From: Alteromonas_F sp964429915
GTDB lineage: Bacteria > Pseudomonadota > Gammaproteobacteria > Enterobacterales > Alteromonadaceae
Assembly: GCA_964429915.1 (NCBI GenBank)
Contig: CAYSDZ010000016.1
Coordinates: forward strand, 1 to 64,000
Length of the DNA: 64,000 nt
Direction: 5' to 3'
Below, one piece after another: positions 34,325 to 42,464 of the stretch; the stretch's first letter is position 1, and every line of letters begins with the position of its first letter. Under the pieces are notes generated by a model. It ran no database searches. It was not told the DNA's origin and saw nothing but the letters and a program-made list of their open reading frames with translations. The position numbers and the translations under genes are program-made.

Positions 34325-35455
34325 TTGGCTAATCATGCCCTTTTGGTGCTAGAAGATGGTTCTGTTTTTAAAGGAACCGCTATCGGAGCATCTGGTTACT
34401 CAGTTGGTGAAGTGGTCTTTAATACATCAATGACCGGCTACCAAGAAATTCTTACCGATCCCTCATACGCTGAACAAATTATTACGTTGACTTATCCCCA
34501 TATTGGGAATACAGGGACTAACAAAGAGGACGTGGAAGCCAATAAAATATGGTCAAAAGGATTAGTGATCCGCGACCTTCCTTTGGTGGCGAGCAACTTT
34601 AGAAGCGAACAAACCTTATCCGAATACTTAATAGAGCATGGTGTGGTAGGCATAGCTGATATCGACACGCGTCGCCTAACACGAGTACTTCGAGATAAAG
34701 GGGCGCAAAACGGGTGTATCGTAGCAGCCGATGCGCTTAGCGAAACAGAGGCTCTGGAAAAAGCGAAAGGTTTTGCTGGCTTGAAAGGCATGGATTTGGC
34801 GAAAGTGGTGTCTACTCAGTCTGTAGAGTCATGGACTGGAAGTACATGGTCGTTGACCGACGGATATGCGGAATTAGCAAATCCTGATTTTCATGTTGTT
34901 GCCTACGATTTTGGTGCGAAACACAATATTTTACGTATGTTGGCAGAACGAGGCTGTAAAGTAACCTTAGTTCCGGCTCAAACGTCTGCTGAAGATGTGC
35001 TTGCCATGAATCCCGACGGTGTGTTTTTGTCAAACGGGCCCGGCGACCCAGAGCCATGTGATTATGCCATTAAGGCCATAAAGACATTGCTCGACACATC
35101 AATACCCATTTTTGGTATTTGCTTAGGCCATCAATTACTAGCACTGGCCTCAGGAGCAAAAACGCTAAAAATGAAATTTGGTCACCATGGCGCTAACCAT
35201 CCCGTTAAAGATTTAACGCGAAATGTTGTTATGATTACCAGTCAAAACCATGGGTTTGCAGTAGATGCAGACACGCTACCAGATAATGTTGAAGTTACCC
35301 ATATTTCGTTGTTCGATAACAGCTTGCAAGGTATTCACCTTAAAGACAAGCCAGCATTTAGTTTTCAGGGACACCCTGAGGCCAGCCCTGGTCCTCATGA
35401 CGCAGCGCCCTTGTTCGATCATTTCATCGAACTGATGAAACTTGCGAAAGATTAA
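34325..35455 (+). CDS. carA: Carbamoyl-phosphate synthase small subunit
   Basis: A 376-aa glutamine amidotransferase subunit supplying ammonia to CarB for arginine and pyrimidine synthesis. The nucleophile is in FGICLGHQLLAL and the His/Glu pair in FQGHPEASPGP. The start is a TTG at 34325 with a strong GGAGG five bases upstream; no ATG or GTG fits. E. coli carA is also known to use UUG. carB follows after 18 bases. Confidence 0.97.
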   Translation: MANHALLVLEDGSVFKGTAIGASGYSVGEVVFNTSMTGYQEILTDPSYAEQIITLTYPHIGNTGTNKEDVEANKIWSKGLVIRDLPLVASNFRSEQTLSEYLIEHGVVGIADIDTRRLTRVLRDKGAQNGCIVAADALSETEALEKAKGFAGLKGMDLAKVVSTQSVESWTGSTWSLTDGYAELANPDFHVVAYDFGAKHNILRMLAERGCKVTLVPAQTSAEDVLAMNPDGVFLSNGPGDPEPCDYAIKAIKTLLDTSIPIFGICLGHQLLALASGAKTLKMKFGHHGANHPVKDLTRNVVMITSQNHGFAVDADTLPDNVEVTHISLFDNSLQGIHLKDKPAFSFQGHPEASPGPHDAAPLFDHFIELMKLAKD

Positions 35456-35473
35456 CGATAGGATACCGTCTTC

Positions 35474-38400
35474 ATGCCAAAACGTACCGATTTAAAAAGC
35501 ATATTAATTCTAGGTGCTGGCCCTATAGTGATTGGTCAGGCCTGCGAATTTGATTATTCTGGCGCTCAAGCGTGTAAGGCGCTGCGCGAAGAAGGGTATA
35601 GAGTTATTTTGGTTAACTCTAACCCAGCAACCATTATGACCGACCCAGAAATGGCAGATGCAACGTACATCGAGCCCATTCATTGGGAAGTGGTTAAACA
35701 TATCATAGCCAAAGAGAAGCCCGATGCAGTATTGCCTACAATGGGCGGACAAACAGCGTTGAATTGTGCCTTAGACCTTGAACGAGAGGGTGTGCTAAAA
35801 GAGTTTGGCGTTGAGTTAATTGGCGCAACGGCAGACGCAATAGACAAAGCCGAAGACAGAGAACGCTTCGATAAAGCCATGAAATCAATTGGTTTAGAGT
35901 GTCCTCGTGCCGAAATTGCACATTCTTTGGAACAAGCTCACGATGTCCTTAGCCGTATCGGTTTTCCTTGTATTATTCGTCCTTCATTTACGATGGGCGG
36001 AACCGGTGGCGGTATTGCTTATAACATTGAAGAATTCGATGAAATCTGCAAACGAGGTCTAGATTTATCGCCTACCAGTGAATTGCTTATTGATGAGTCG
36101 TTGATAGGATGGAAAGAATATGAAATGGAAGTGGTACGAGATAAAGCAGATAACTGCATTATTGTTTGTACTATTGAAAATTTCGACGCAATGGGCGTGC
36201 ATACAGGCGATTCAATTACAGTTGCACCCGCGCAAACGCTTACCGATAAAGAATTTCAAATTATGCGTAACGCGGCAATGGCAGTATTACGCGAAATTGG
36301 TGTAGAAACGGGCGGCTCAAACGTCCAATTCGGGGTAGACCCGAAAACGGGACGTATGGTCATTATCGAAATGAATCCAAGGGTATCGCGTTCTTCCGCA
36401 CTGGCTTCAAAAGCGACTGGCTTTCCCATTGCAAAAATTGCTGCCAAGTTGGCTGTTGGCTTCACCCTAGACGAGTTGGCAAACGACATTACTGGAGGAG
36501 CAACACCAGCCTCGTTTGAACCGTCTATTGACTATGTTGTTACTAAGATACCTCGCTTCAACTTCGAAAAATTTGCAGGCGCAAACGACCGTTTGACCAC
36601 CCAAATGAAGTCAGTGGGTGAGGTGATGGCTATTGGGCGTAACCAACAAGAGTCGTTACAAAAAGCGCTTAGAGGATTGGAAGTGGGTGTCTCTGGGTTC
36701 GATTCTATTGTCGATATTGAAGATCCAGACGCAAAAAACACTATTGTATTTGAGTTACGCCAACCCGGTGCGGATCGTATTTGGTATATTGGTGATGCAT
36801 TCCGTCTCGGAATGACAGTGGACGAAGTCTTTTCGTATACCAATGTCGATCGCTGGTTCCTCGTGCAAATTGAAGAACTTATTTTACTAGAAAAACGCAT
36901 TGCAGAGCTTGGCCTAACCGGCATTGATGAAACCTTTATGCGAACATTGAAGCGCAAAGGATTTTCTGACGCACGTATCGCTACGTTGACGAATGTTGGA
37001 GAAATCGACGTAAGAGAAACGCGGAAAAAATTCGCTATAACACCGGTGTACAAGCGAGTTGATACCTGTGCCGCAGAGTTCTCTACAAGTACTGCTTATA
37101 TGTACTCTTCTTATGATGAGGAGTGTGAAGCTCAGCCATCTGATAAAGATAAAATTATGGTTTTAGGTGGGGGGCCAAACAGAATCGGCCAAGGTATTGA
37201 GTTCGATTACTGTTGTGTACACGCCGCTTTGTCGATGCGTGACGACGGTTACGAGACCATTATGGTGAACTGTAATCCGGAAACGGTTTCTACAGACTAT
37301 GACACTTCTGACCGCTTGTATTTTGAGCCAGTCACACTTGAAGATGTGCTGTCGATTGTTGATGTAGAAAAACCCAAGGGCGTGATTGTTCAATACGGAG
37401 GCCAGACACCTCTTAAGCTAGCAAGAGCGCTCGAAGCGGCCGGTGTGCCTATAATCGGCACGTCACCTGATGCCATTGACCGAGCAGAAGATCGTGAACG
37501 TTTTCAGCAAATGGTGAATAAGCTGGGGTTAAAGCAACCCGCTAATGCAACCGTAAGCAACATTGAAGAAGCCCTTGAAAAGGCAGATTCTATTGGCTTT
37601 CCACTGGTAGTAAGACCGTCTTACGTATTAGGTGGTCGAGCTATGGAAATCGTCTACGATATGAAAGATCTCAAACGCTACTTGAATGAAGCTGTTAAGG
37701 TGTCTAACGACTCTCCAGTATTGTTAGATCGTTTCCTTGACGATGCAATTGAAGTGGACATTGATGCTATTTGCGATGGCAAAGATGTGGTTATTGGCGG
37801 CATCATGCAGCATATAGAGCAAGCTGGCGTACACTCAGGCGACTCAGCCTGTTCTTTGCCTCCTTACTCGTTAAGTGCAGAAATACAAGACATCATGCGT
37901 CAGCAAGTCTCAGACATGGCACTTGAATTGGGCGTGATTGGCTTAATGAATACGCAGTTTGCGATTAAAGACAACGAAGTGTATTTAATTGAAGTGAATC
38001 CTCGTGCTGCGAGAACTGTACCTTTCGTGTCTAAGGCGACAGGGGTGCCGTTAGCGAAAGTTGCTGCCAGAGTGATGGCGGGTATTTCATTGTCAGAGCA
38101 AGATGTTACTGAAGAAATTATTCCTCCGTTTTATTCTGTCAAAGAAGTCGTTCTTCCTTTCGCTAAATTCCAAGGTGTCGATCCCTTGCTTGGGCCTGAA
38201 ATGCGCTCTACTGGCGAAGTGATGGGAGTAGGTGATACCTTTGTAGAAGCCTATGCTAAAGCCAATTTAGGCGCGGGTACGCCGCTACCGCGTAAAGGAA
38301 AAGTACTTATTTCCGTACGTGAAGCTGATAAGCCGAAAGCCATTGAATTGGTTAAAGAGATGCGCGATAAAGGCTATGAAATAGAAGCCACTCGAGGCAC

Positions 38401-38698
38401 TGCAACAGAGTTTAATAAAGCAGGTATCGAGGCGACGGTAGTCAATAAAATGTCAGAGGGCAGACCGAATATCGTAGATGCGATCAAGAACGGTGAATAT
38501 GCCTACATCGTCAACACGACCGAAGGCCGACAAGCTATCACCGATTCAGTTTATATTCGCCGTGAGGCGTTGGTAAACAGGGTGCTTTACACCACCACAA
38601 TGAACGGAGCTCAAGCCACTATTGAAGCCCAAAAGGCTGATGATAGAAACTCTGTCACTTCGGTTCAAGAGCTTCACGCTCGCATTCAAAGCAGGTAA
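35474..38698 (+). CDS. carB: Carbamoyl-phosphate synthase large subunit
   Basis: A 1074-aa enzyme with two homologous ATP-grasp halves. The N-terminal half begins ILILGAGPIVIGQACEFDYS and the second begins MVLGGGPNRIGQGIEFDYC. A C-terminal MGS-like regulatory domain (from about residue 935) should bind UMP or ornithine. Full length, co-transcribed with carA. Confidence 0.99.
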   Translation: MPKRTDLKSILILGAGPIVIGQACEFDYSGAQACKALREEGYRVILVNSNPATIMTDPEMADATYIEPIHWEVVKHIIAKEKPDAVLPTMGGQTALNCALDLEREGVLKEFGVELIGATADAIDKAEDRERFDKAMKSIGLECPRAEIAHSLEQAHDVLSRIGFPCIIRPSFTMGGTGGGIAYNIEEFDEICKRGLDLSPTSELLIDESLIGWKEYEMEVVRDKADNCIIVCTIENFDAMGVHTGDSITVAPAQTLTDKEFQIMRNAAMAVLREIGVETGGSNVQFGVDPKTGRMVIIEMNPRVSRSSALASKATGFPIAKIAAKLAVGFTLDELANDITGGATPASFEPSIDYVVTKIPRFNFEKFAGANDRLTTQMKSVGEVMAIGRNQQESLQKALRGLEVGVSGFDSIVDIEDPDAKNTIVFELRQPGADRIWYIGDAFRLGMTVDEVFSYTNVDRWFLVQIEELILLEKRIAELGLTGIDETFMRTLKRKGFSDARIATLTNVGEIDVRETRKKFAITPVYKRVDTCAAEFSTSTAYMYSSYDEECEAQPSDKDKIMVLGGGPNRIGQGIEFDYCCVHAALSMRDDGYETIMVNCNPETVSTDYDTSDRLYFEPVTLEDVLSIVDVEKPKGVIVQYGGQTPLKLARALEAAGVPIIGTSPDAIDRAEDRERFQQMVNKLGLKQPANATVSNIEEALEKADSIGFPLVVRPSYVLGGRAMEIVYDMKDLKRYLNEAVKVSNDSPVLLDRFLDDAIEVDIDAICDGKDVVIGGIMQHIEQAGVHSGDSACSLPPYSLSAEIQDIMRQQVSDMALELGVIGLMNTQFAIKDNEVYLIEVNPRAARTVPFVSKATGVPLAKVAARVMAGISLSEQDVTEEIIPPFYSVKEVVLPFAKFQGVDPLLGPEMRSTGEVMGVGDTFVEAYAKANLGAGTPLPRKGKVLISVREADKPKAIELVKEMRDKGYEIEATRGTATEFNKAGIEATVVNKMSEGRPNIVDAIKNGEYAYIVNTTEGRQAITDSVYIRREALVNRVLYTTTMNGAQATIEAQKADDRNSVTSVQELHARIQSR

Positions 38699-38711
38699 AA
38701 TCCTCGCTTCA

Positions 38712-38756
38712 ATATGCAGTAACGATTTAGTATCCTACGTAATCGTTACTGCATAT
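38712..38756. repeat. 16-bp perfect inverted repeat between carB and greA
   Basis: The arms 38712-38727 and 38741-38756 are perfect complements around a 13-nt loop, starting 13 bases after the carB stop. There is no T-run behind either arm, so it may protect or process the mRNA 3' end, or be a weak terminator. The core motif of the three hairpin elements is absent. Confidence 0.8.
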
Positions 38757-38780
38757 ATCTAACACCATAAAAGGAAAATA

Positions 38781-39257
38781 ATGAGTCAGTATCCTATGAC
38801 TGCCAAAGGGGCAGAACTACTTCGTGAAGAATTAAACGAACTTAAATCGGTTACTCGCCCTCAAATTATAGAATCGATTGCAGAGGCGCGTGAACATGGT
38901 GATCTAAAAGAAAACGCCGAATATCACGCCGCGCGTGAACAGCAAAGTTTTTGCGAAGGTAGAATTCAAGATATTGAAGGTAAACTATCCAACGCACAAA
39001 TTATCGACGTTACCAAGATGGAGAATACAGGTAAGGTTATTTTTGGAACCACCGTTACTATATTAAACGTGAATTCCGACGAAGAAACGACCTATCGTAT
39101 CGTTGGCGATGATGAGGCAGATATTAAAAATAATTTGATTTCAGTCAACTCTCCAATAGCAAGAGGGCTTATCGGTAAACAGCTTGACGATATGGTTAAT
39201 ATAAAAACCCCTTCAGGCAGTGTTGAATATGAAATTATCGAAGTCGAATATATCTAG
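38781..39257 (+). CDS. greA: Transcript cleavage factor GreA
   Basis: A 158-aa factor that rescues backtracked RNA polymerase. The N-terminal coiled coil has the acidic tip (AREHGDLKENAEYHAAREQQ), and the C-terminal FKBP-like domain has SPIARGLIGKQLDD. An AAGGA site precedes the ATG. It follows carAB as in related bacteria. Confidence 0.97.
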   Translation: MSQYPMTAKGAELLREELNELKSVTRPQIIESIAEAREHGDLKENAEYHAAREQQSFCEGRIQDIEGKLSNAQIIDVTKMENTGKVIFGTTVTILNVNSDEETTYRIVGDDEADIKNNLISVNSPIARGLIGKQLDDMVNIKTPSGSVEYEIIEVEYI

Positions 39258-39277
39258 ATTGGGTAAAGGGGCGCGTT

Positions 39278-39760
39278 ATGAACATTAGCGTATTGCGCGC
39301 AGACTATGAAAATCCCGAGCATCAACGAGCGATCCCTTTTTTACTCAATGAGTATGCAAACGATCCTCAGGGTGGGGCAGAACCGTTATCGGATGCTGTT
39401 CTTAACTCTTTGGTGTCTGAACTCGCTAAACGGCCGTTTGCCTTTTCGGTTCTCGCCTTTGTCGACCAAAAACCTGCAGGATTGGTGAATTGTTTTGAGA
39501 GTTTTTCAACATTTGCCTGTAAGCCATTAGTAAACATACATGATGTCTGCGTGTTAAAAGCCTATCGAGGGCTGGGAATAAGCGTGAAAATGCTAGATCT
39601 TGTTACGCAAATAGCTTCTGAAAGAGGATGTTGTAAATTAACGCTAGAAGTCTTGAGTAACAATTCGATAGCCAAATCGGTTTATAAAAAGGTTGGCTTT
39701 GTTGCATACGAGTTAGCGAAAGAGTCCGGTAGCGCAGAATTTTGGCATAAAAGGATTTAA
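39278..39760 (+). CDS. GNAT-family N-acetyltransferase
   Basis: A 160-aa acetyltransferase using acetyl-CoA. The CoA-binding loop is VLKAYRGLGISVKMLDLVTQ (motif A), followed by LEVLSNNSIAKSVYKKVGF (motif B). The acceptor is unknown. It starts 20 bases after greA and may share its transcript. Confidence 0.87.
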   Translation: MNISVLRADYENPEHQRAIPFLLNEYANDPQGGAEPLSDAVLNSLVSELAKRPFAFSVLAFVDQKPAGLVNCFESFSTFACKPLVNIHDVCVLKAYRGLGISVKMLDLVTQIASERGCCKLTLEVLSNNSIAKSVYKKVGFVAYELAKESGSAEFWHKRI

Positions 39761-39864
39761 TCTCTAAGCATTTCGCACCAATGCGAAAACAAAAAATTTC
39801 TTTTTTTAATGAAAGTTTGAACTCACGAGCAAGGTCATATGCTTAGTTAAAAAAAGGAAGTCGT

Positions 39865-40284
39865 ATGTTTAAATATTTGCTCGTTGTTGTTTCCATATTT
39901 ATCTCTGGTTTTGCTATTGCCGATGAAATCAATTGGCAAAACTACGACGATGCGCGCGTATTAGCTTCTGATAAGCCAATTTTTGTCTTTGCGAAAATGC
40001 GTTTTTGTTCTGCGTGTAAAAAAATGGAAGAGGAAGCGTTTACTGACGACGCATTAGTTAGGCTGCTGAATGAAAATTTCATTCCAGTCATGGAAACCAA
40101 TAATTTTGCCTTTTCAACGTTTGCATTCGACGATTTAAAAGACAAAGAGGGCAAAGCACTCAAGTTTACTGGCTTTCCTACCGTTATGGTGGTGATGGGA
40201 CAAAGCTATTCAATGAGTCAAGGCTACAAAAGCGCTGAGCAACTTAAAAAAGAGTTAACTAAAGTCTTGTCAGCTAAGGGCTAA
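39865..40284 (+). CDS. Exported thioredoxin-like protein with CSAC motif
   Basis: A 139-aa protein with a signal peptide (MFKYLLVVVSIFISGFAIA) and a thioredoxin-fold domain of the Thioredoxin_7/DUF255 type. The redox motif is FCSACKKMEEEAF and the cis-proline loop is FTGFPTVMVV. It probably acts as a periplasmic thiol reductase or oxidase; the partner is unknown. Confidence 0.82.
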   Translation: MFKYLLVVVSIFISGFAIADEINWQNYDDARVLASDKPIFVFAKMRFCSACKKMEEEAFTDDALVRLLNENFIPVMETNNFAFSTFAFDDLKDKEGKALKFTGFPTVMVVMGQSYSMSQGYKSAEQLKKELTKVLSAKG

Positions 40285-40371
40285 GCGAGTGTATCGCAGA
40301 GGGAGTATTTAAATTGAATTACGCCGTCATTTTCCCAATTTTACACATTAAATTTTAATAAAATTCCTGTG

Positions 40372-41199
40372 ATGCCAAATAAGTGGTTTTCAGCTTTTCT
40401 CGCTATTGTCTTTCCTCCGGCTGCTTTCATTTATTTATCTAAAGCCAAGTGGGCTTTGTTTAACCTATTCGTCTTGGTCGTGGCGATTTTTGCTGCTATT
40501 TATTGGAATGTGTCACTTGGCGTTGTGGTTTCAATTTATGTTATAGGTTTTTTGATTGCAGCTCATGCATATAAACTAGCCTAAAATACGGAATTTATTT
40601 ATGGTAGAAGATGGTTTAATTACTGGTGGGACGCACTTTCCATACCAGTCTTATTTCATTGTTTAAGCTTTTTTTCCGTTCATTTTTCTATGAACCTTTT
40701 GTAATCCCTGCTTCATCTATGACGCCAACATTCAATCAAGATGACTATGTTGTTGTGTCTAAGTATGGCTATGGTTTATATGGTACTTATGGCATCAAAT
40801 TTATGAAACGGATATTGAAAAAAGAATGAAACCGTCACGCGGGGACGTTTTGTTTTTTACCCACCGAATGAAGAAAAGGTTTTTTTAAAAAGAATTATTG
40901 GTTTACCAAATGATGAGATCATGTTTTCAAACAAACAGCTGTATATCAACGGAGAGTCAGTTAAAACGAAACAAATAGGATCATCGAATATTTATCAAGA
41001 AACATTGGGTGATGCGTCTTATCGAGTTCAGTATCTTGATGAAAATGATATTTATCTTACTACTAAGTTTCGTACTTTTACGTTTATTGTCCCTGAAGAC
41101 GCTTATTTTGTTTTGGGTGATAACCGAGATAATTCTCTAGATAGTCGAATGTTTGGAGCAGTCCCTGGAATAAACATAGTGGGTAAAGTGTTACAATAA
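40372..41199 (+). pseudogene. Decayed S26 signal peptidase I paralogue
   Basis: Pieces of one protein can be read across three frames. (1) 40372-40581 encodes two membrane segments and meets an in-frame TAA at 40582-40584. The same frame continues with RRWFNYWWDALSIPVLF to about 40650. (2) After a frame change, 40650-40808 reads FRSFFYEPFVIPASSMTP, containing the catalytic Ser. (3) Another shift near 40808 gives DIEKRMKPSRGDVLFF, and a third at a T-run near 40853 gives KVFLKRIIGLP with the catalytic Lys. The rest runs through VLGDNRDNSLDSR to 41199. One stop and three frameshifts make it a pseudogene; the essential lepB must be elsewhere. Confidence 0.85.
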
Positions 41200-41248
41200 T
41201 CACCGCTAAAACAGTTATATGGTTTATCGTTAGACTACTTGCCACACA

Positions 41249-41797
41249 TTAGCTGTGTAATGGCCTTGCCGGATTACCTGCAACAACGGTATCGTTTTCT
41301 ATATTTCTGGTAACAACGCTTCCGGCTCCAATCACTGCCCTGTCACCAATAGTGACCCCAGGCAAAATAGTCGCGTTGCCGCCTATCCATACGTCATCAC
41401 CAATAGTAATGGGCATTGAGGCTTCTAGGTGCTTTGCTCTTAATTCGGCATCCATGGGGTGAGTGCTGGTGTAAATGTTAACGTTTGGGCCCAGCATACA
41501 ATTTTTACCAAAGCTCACAGAGGCGGCGTCTAATATGATGCAGCCTGTGTTGGCATAAAAGTTTTCACCTATACTGATGTTATCGCCATAGTCACAATGA
41601 AACGGTGATTCTATGTAAAACTGTTTTCCGGTTCGTCCCAATAGGTTTGATAATAATGCTTTTCGCTCAGAAAAGTGATGCTGTGAAATGGTTTGCAGCT
41701 GCTCTAGTATTTGTTTAGCTCGCTTTCTTCGGACAGCGAAACATTTGTCTCTAGGGTTGTACCACTGTTGAGCTGGGTTGCTGTTTTCTCGATTCAT
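41249..41797 (-). CDS. Hexapeptide-repeat O-acetyltransferase (maltose/galactoside type)
   Basis: A 182-aa left-handed beta-helix acetyltransferase. The N-terminal maltose-acetyltransferase helix region is followed by hexapeptide turns and YTSTHPMDAELR, which holds the catalytic His, then IGDDVWIGGNATILPGVTIG and VVAGNPAR. It transfers acetyl from acetyl-CoA to a sugar. The start at 41797 (MNRENSN) fits the family better than an upstream in-frame codon. Confidence 0.88.
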   Translation of the reverse strand: MNRENSNPAQQWYNPRDKCFAVRRKRAKQILEQLQTISQHHFSERKALLSNLLGRTGKQFYIESPFHCDYGDNISIGENFYANTGCIILDAASVSFGKNCMLGPNVNIYTSTHPMDAELRAKHLEASMPITIGDDVWIGGNATILPGVTIGDRAVIGAGSVVTRNIENDTVVAGNPARPLHS

Positions 41798-41845
41798 ATG
41801 TCTTTTCTTTGATCGAATATTTGTGCGTATATGTGTAGCTAAGAA

Positions 41846-41875
41846 CAAAAAAGCCGCCCCTAGGCGGCTTTCATA
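41846..41875 (-). terminator. Intrinsic terminator of ibpA
   Basis: On the minus strand, a 7-bp AGCCGCC/GGCGGCT stem with a 4-nt loop is followed by six T, 25 bases after the ibpA stop. Confidence 0.85.
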
Positions 41876-41900
41876 TTTGGGATAGTATGGCTAGCTTCGG

Positions 41901-42341
41901 CTAGCTATTCTCAATCAAACGACTGCCAATTTCAATTTTTCTCGGCTTCATTGCTTCTGGAATAACACGTTCCAAATCGATATTTAACAGGCCATTTTCC
42001 ATGTCGGCACTAAGTACTTTCACATGGTCACCAAGCTGAAACTTGCGTTCGAAATTACGCTCAGAAATGCCTTTGTGAAGAAACTTCCTTTCTTGTTTTT
42101 CGTCATTCTGCTTGTTACCGGTTACGGTAAGCGTATTTTCTTGTACTTGAATATCTACATCGCTCTGGCCGAACCCAGCGATAGCCATGGTAATTCGGTA
42201 TTTATCCTCTCCAAGCAACTCGATGTTGTAAGGAGGATAGGTGCTCTGTTTTTCGTTACGAGTAGCGGCATCAATCATTGATGCAAGGTGGTCAGAGCCA
42301 ATAAATGAACGGTAAAGAGGTGATAAATCGATAGTTCTCAT
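41901..42341 (-). CDS. ibpA: Small heat-shock protein IbpA-like (Hsp20)
   Basis: A 146-aa holdase. The alpha-crystallin domain spans about residues 35-130 (YRITMAIAGFGQSDVDIQV, GISERNFERKFQLGDHV, GLLNIDLERVIPE). The start is placed at the second of two nearby ATGs (42341): the AGGA ribosome site is 7 bases before it but only 1 base before the first. The upstream region has a sigma-32 promoter and a ROSE-like thermometer. Confidence 0.93.
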   Translation of the reverse strand: MRTIDLSPLYRSFIGSDHLASMIDAATRNEKQSTYPPYNIELLGEDKYRITMAIAGFGQSDVDIQVQENTLTVTGNKQNDEKQERKFLHKGISERNFERKFQLGDHVKVLSADMENGLLNIDLERVIPEAMKPRKIEIGSRLIENS

Positions 42342-42344
42342 AGT

Positions 42345-42369
42345 CATATCCTATTTGTTTAGCAATATG
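42345..42369 (-). ncRNA. ROSE-like RNA thermometer hairpin in the ibpA leader
   Basis: On the minus strand CATATTGCT (42369-42361) can pair with AGGATATG (42352-42345) across an 8-nt loop. Five pairs (CATAT/ATATG), a U-G, a bulged G, then C-G and U-A result. The UUGCU opposite AGGA with a bulged G is the hallmark of ROSE elements, which hide the ribosome site at low temperature. The leader upstream (about 60 nt) can form further GC-rich hairpins. No folding program was run. Confidence 0.7.
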
Positions 42370-42435
42370 TAAATTTTCATGCCCCGATGTTCGGCGGCGG
42401 TTATGTGAGCCTAGTGCTCTAGCGCCCACAATCTA

Positions 42436-42464
42436 TAAATAGGATTGACTCACTATTTTTCAAG
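42436..42464 (-). promoter_or_regulatory. Sigma-32-like promoter of ibpA
   Basis: On the minus strand CTTGAA (42464-42459), a 14-bp spacer and TCCTATTTA (42444-42436). The -35 is perfect; the -10 has two changes from CCCCATTTA. It overlaps the 3' end of lnt and would give a leader of roughly 85 nt. Confidence 0.65.

Noticed and set aside
36532..37053. Long antisense open frame (173 aa) inside carB
   Set aside because: Shadow of a strongly conserved coding sequence on the other strand; no ribosome site or recognisable protein.
39771..39815. Short TTTCGCA/TGCGAAA hairpin before the thioredoxin-like gene
   Set aside because: The loop is only 3 nt, the stem is short, and a run of A rather than T follows on the coding strand; not a supported terminator.
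41440..41465. Match to the CATCCATGGGG part of the hairpin core
   Set aside because: Lies inside the acetyltransferase coding sequence (THPMDAE), has no inverted arms and is explained by the protein.
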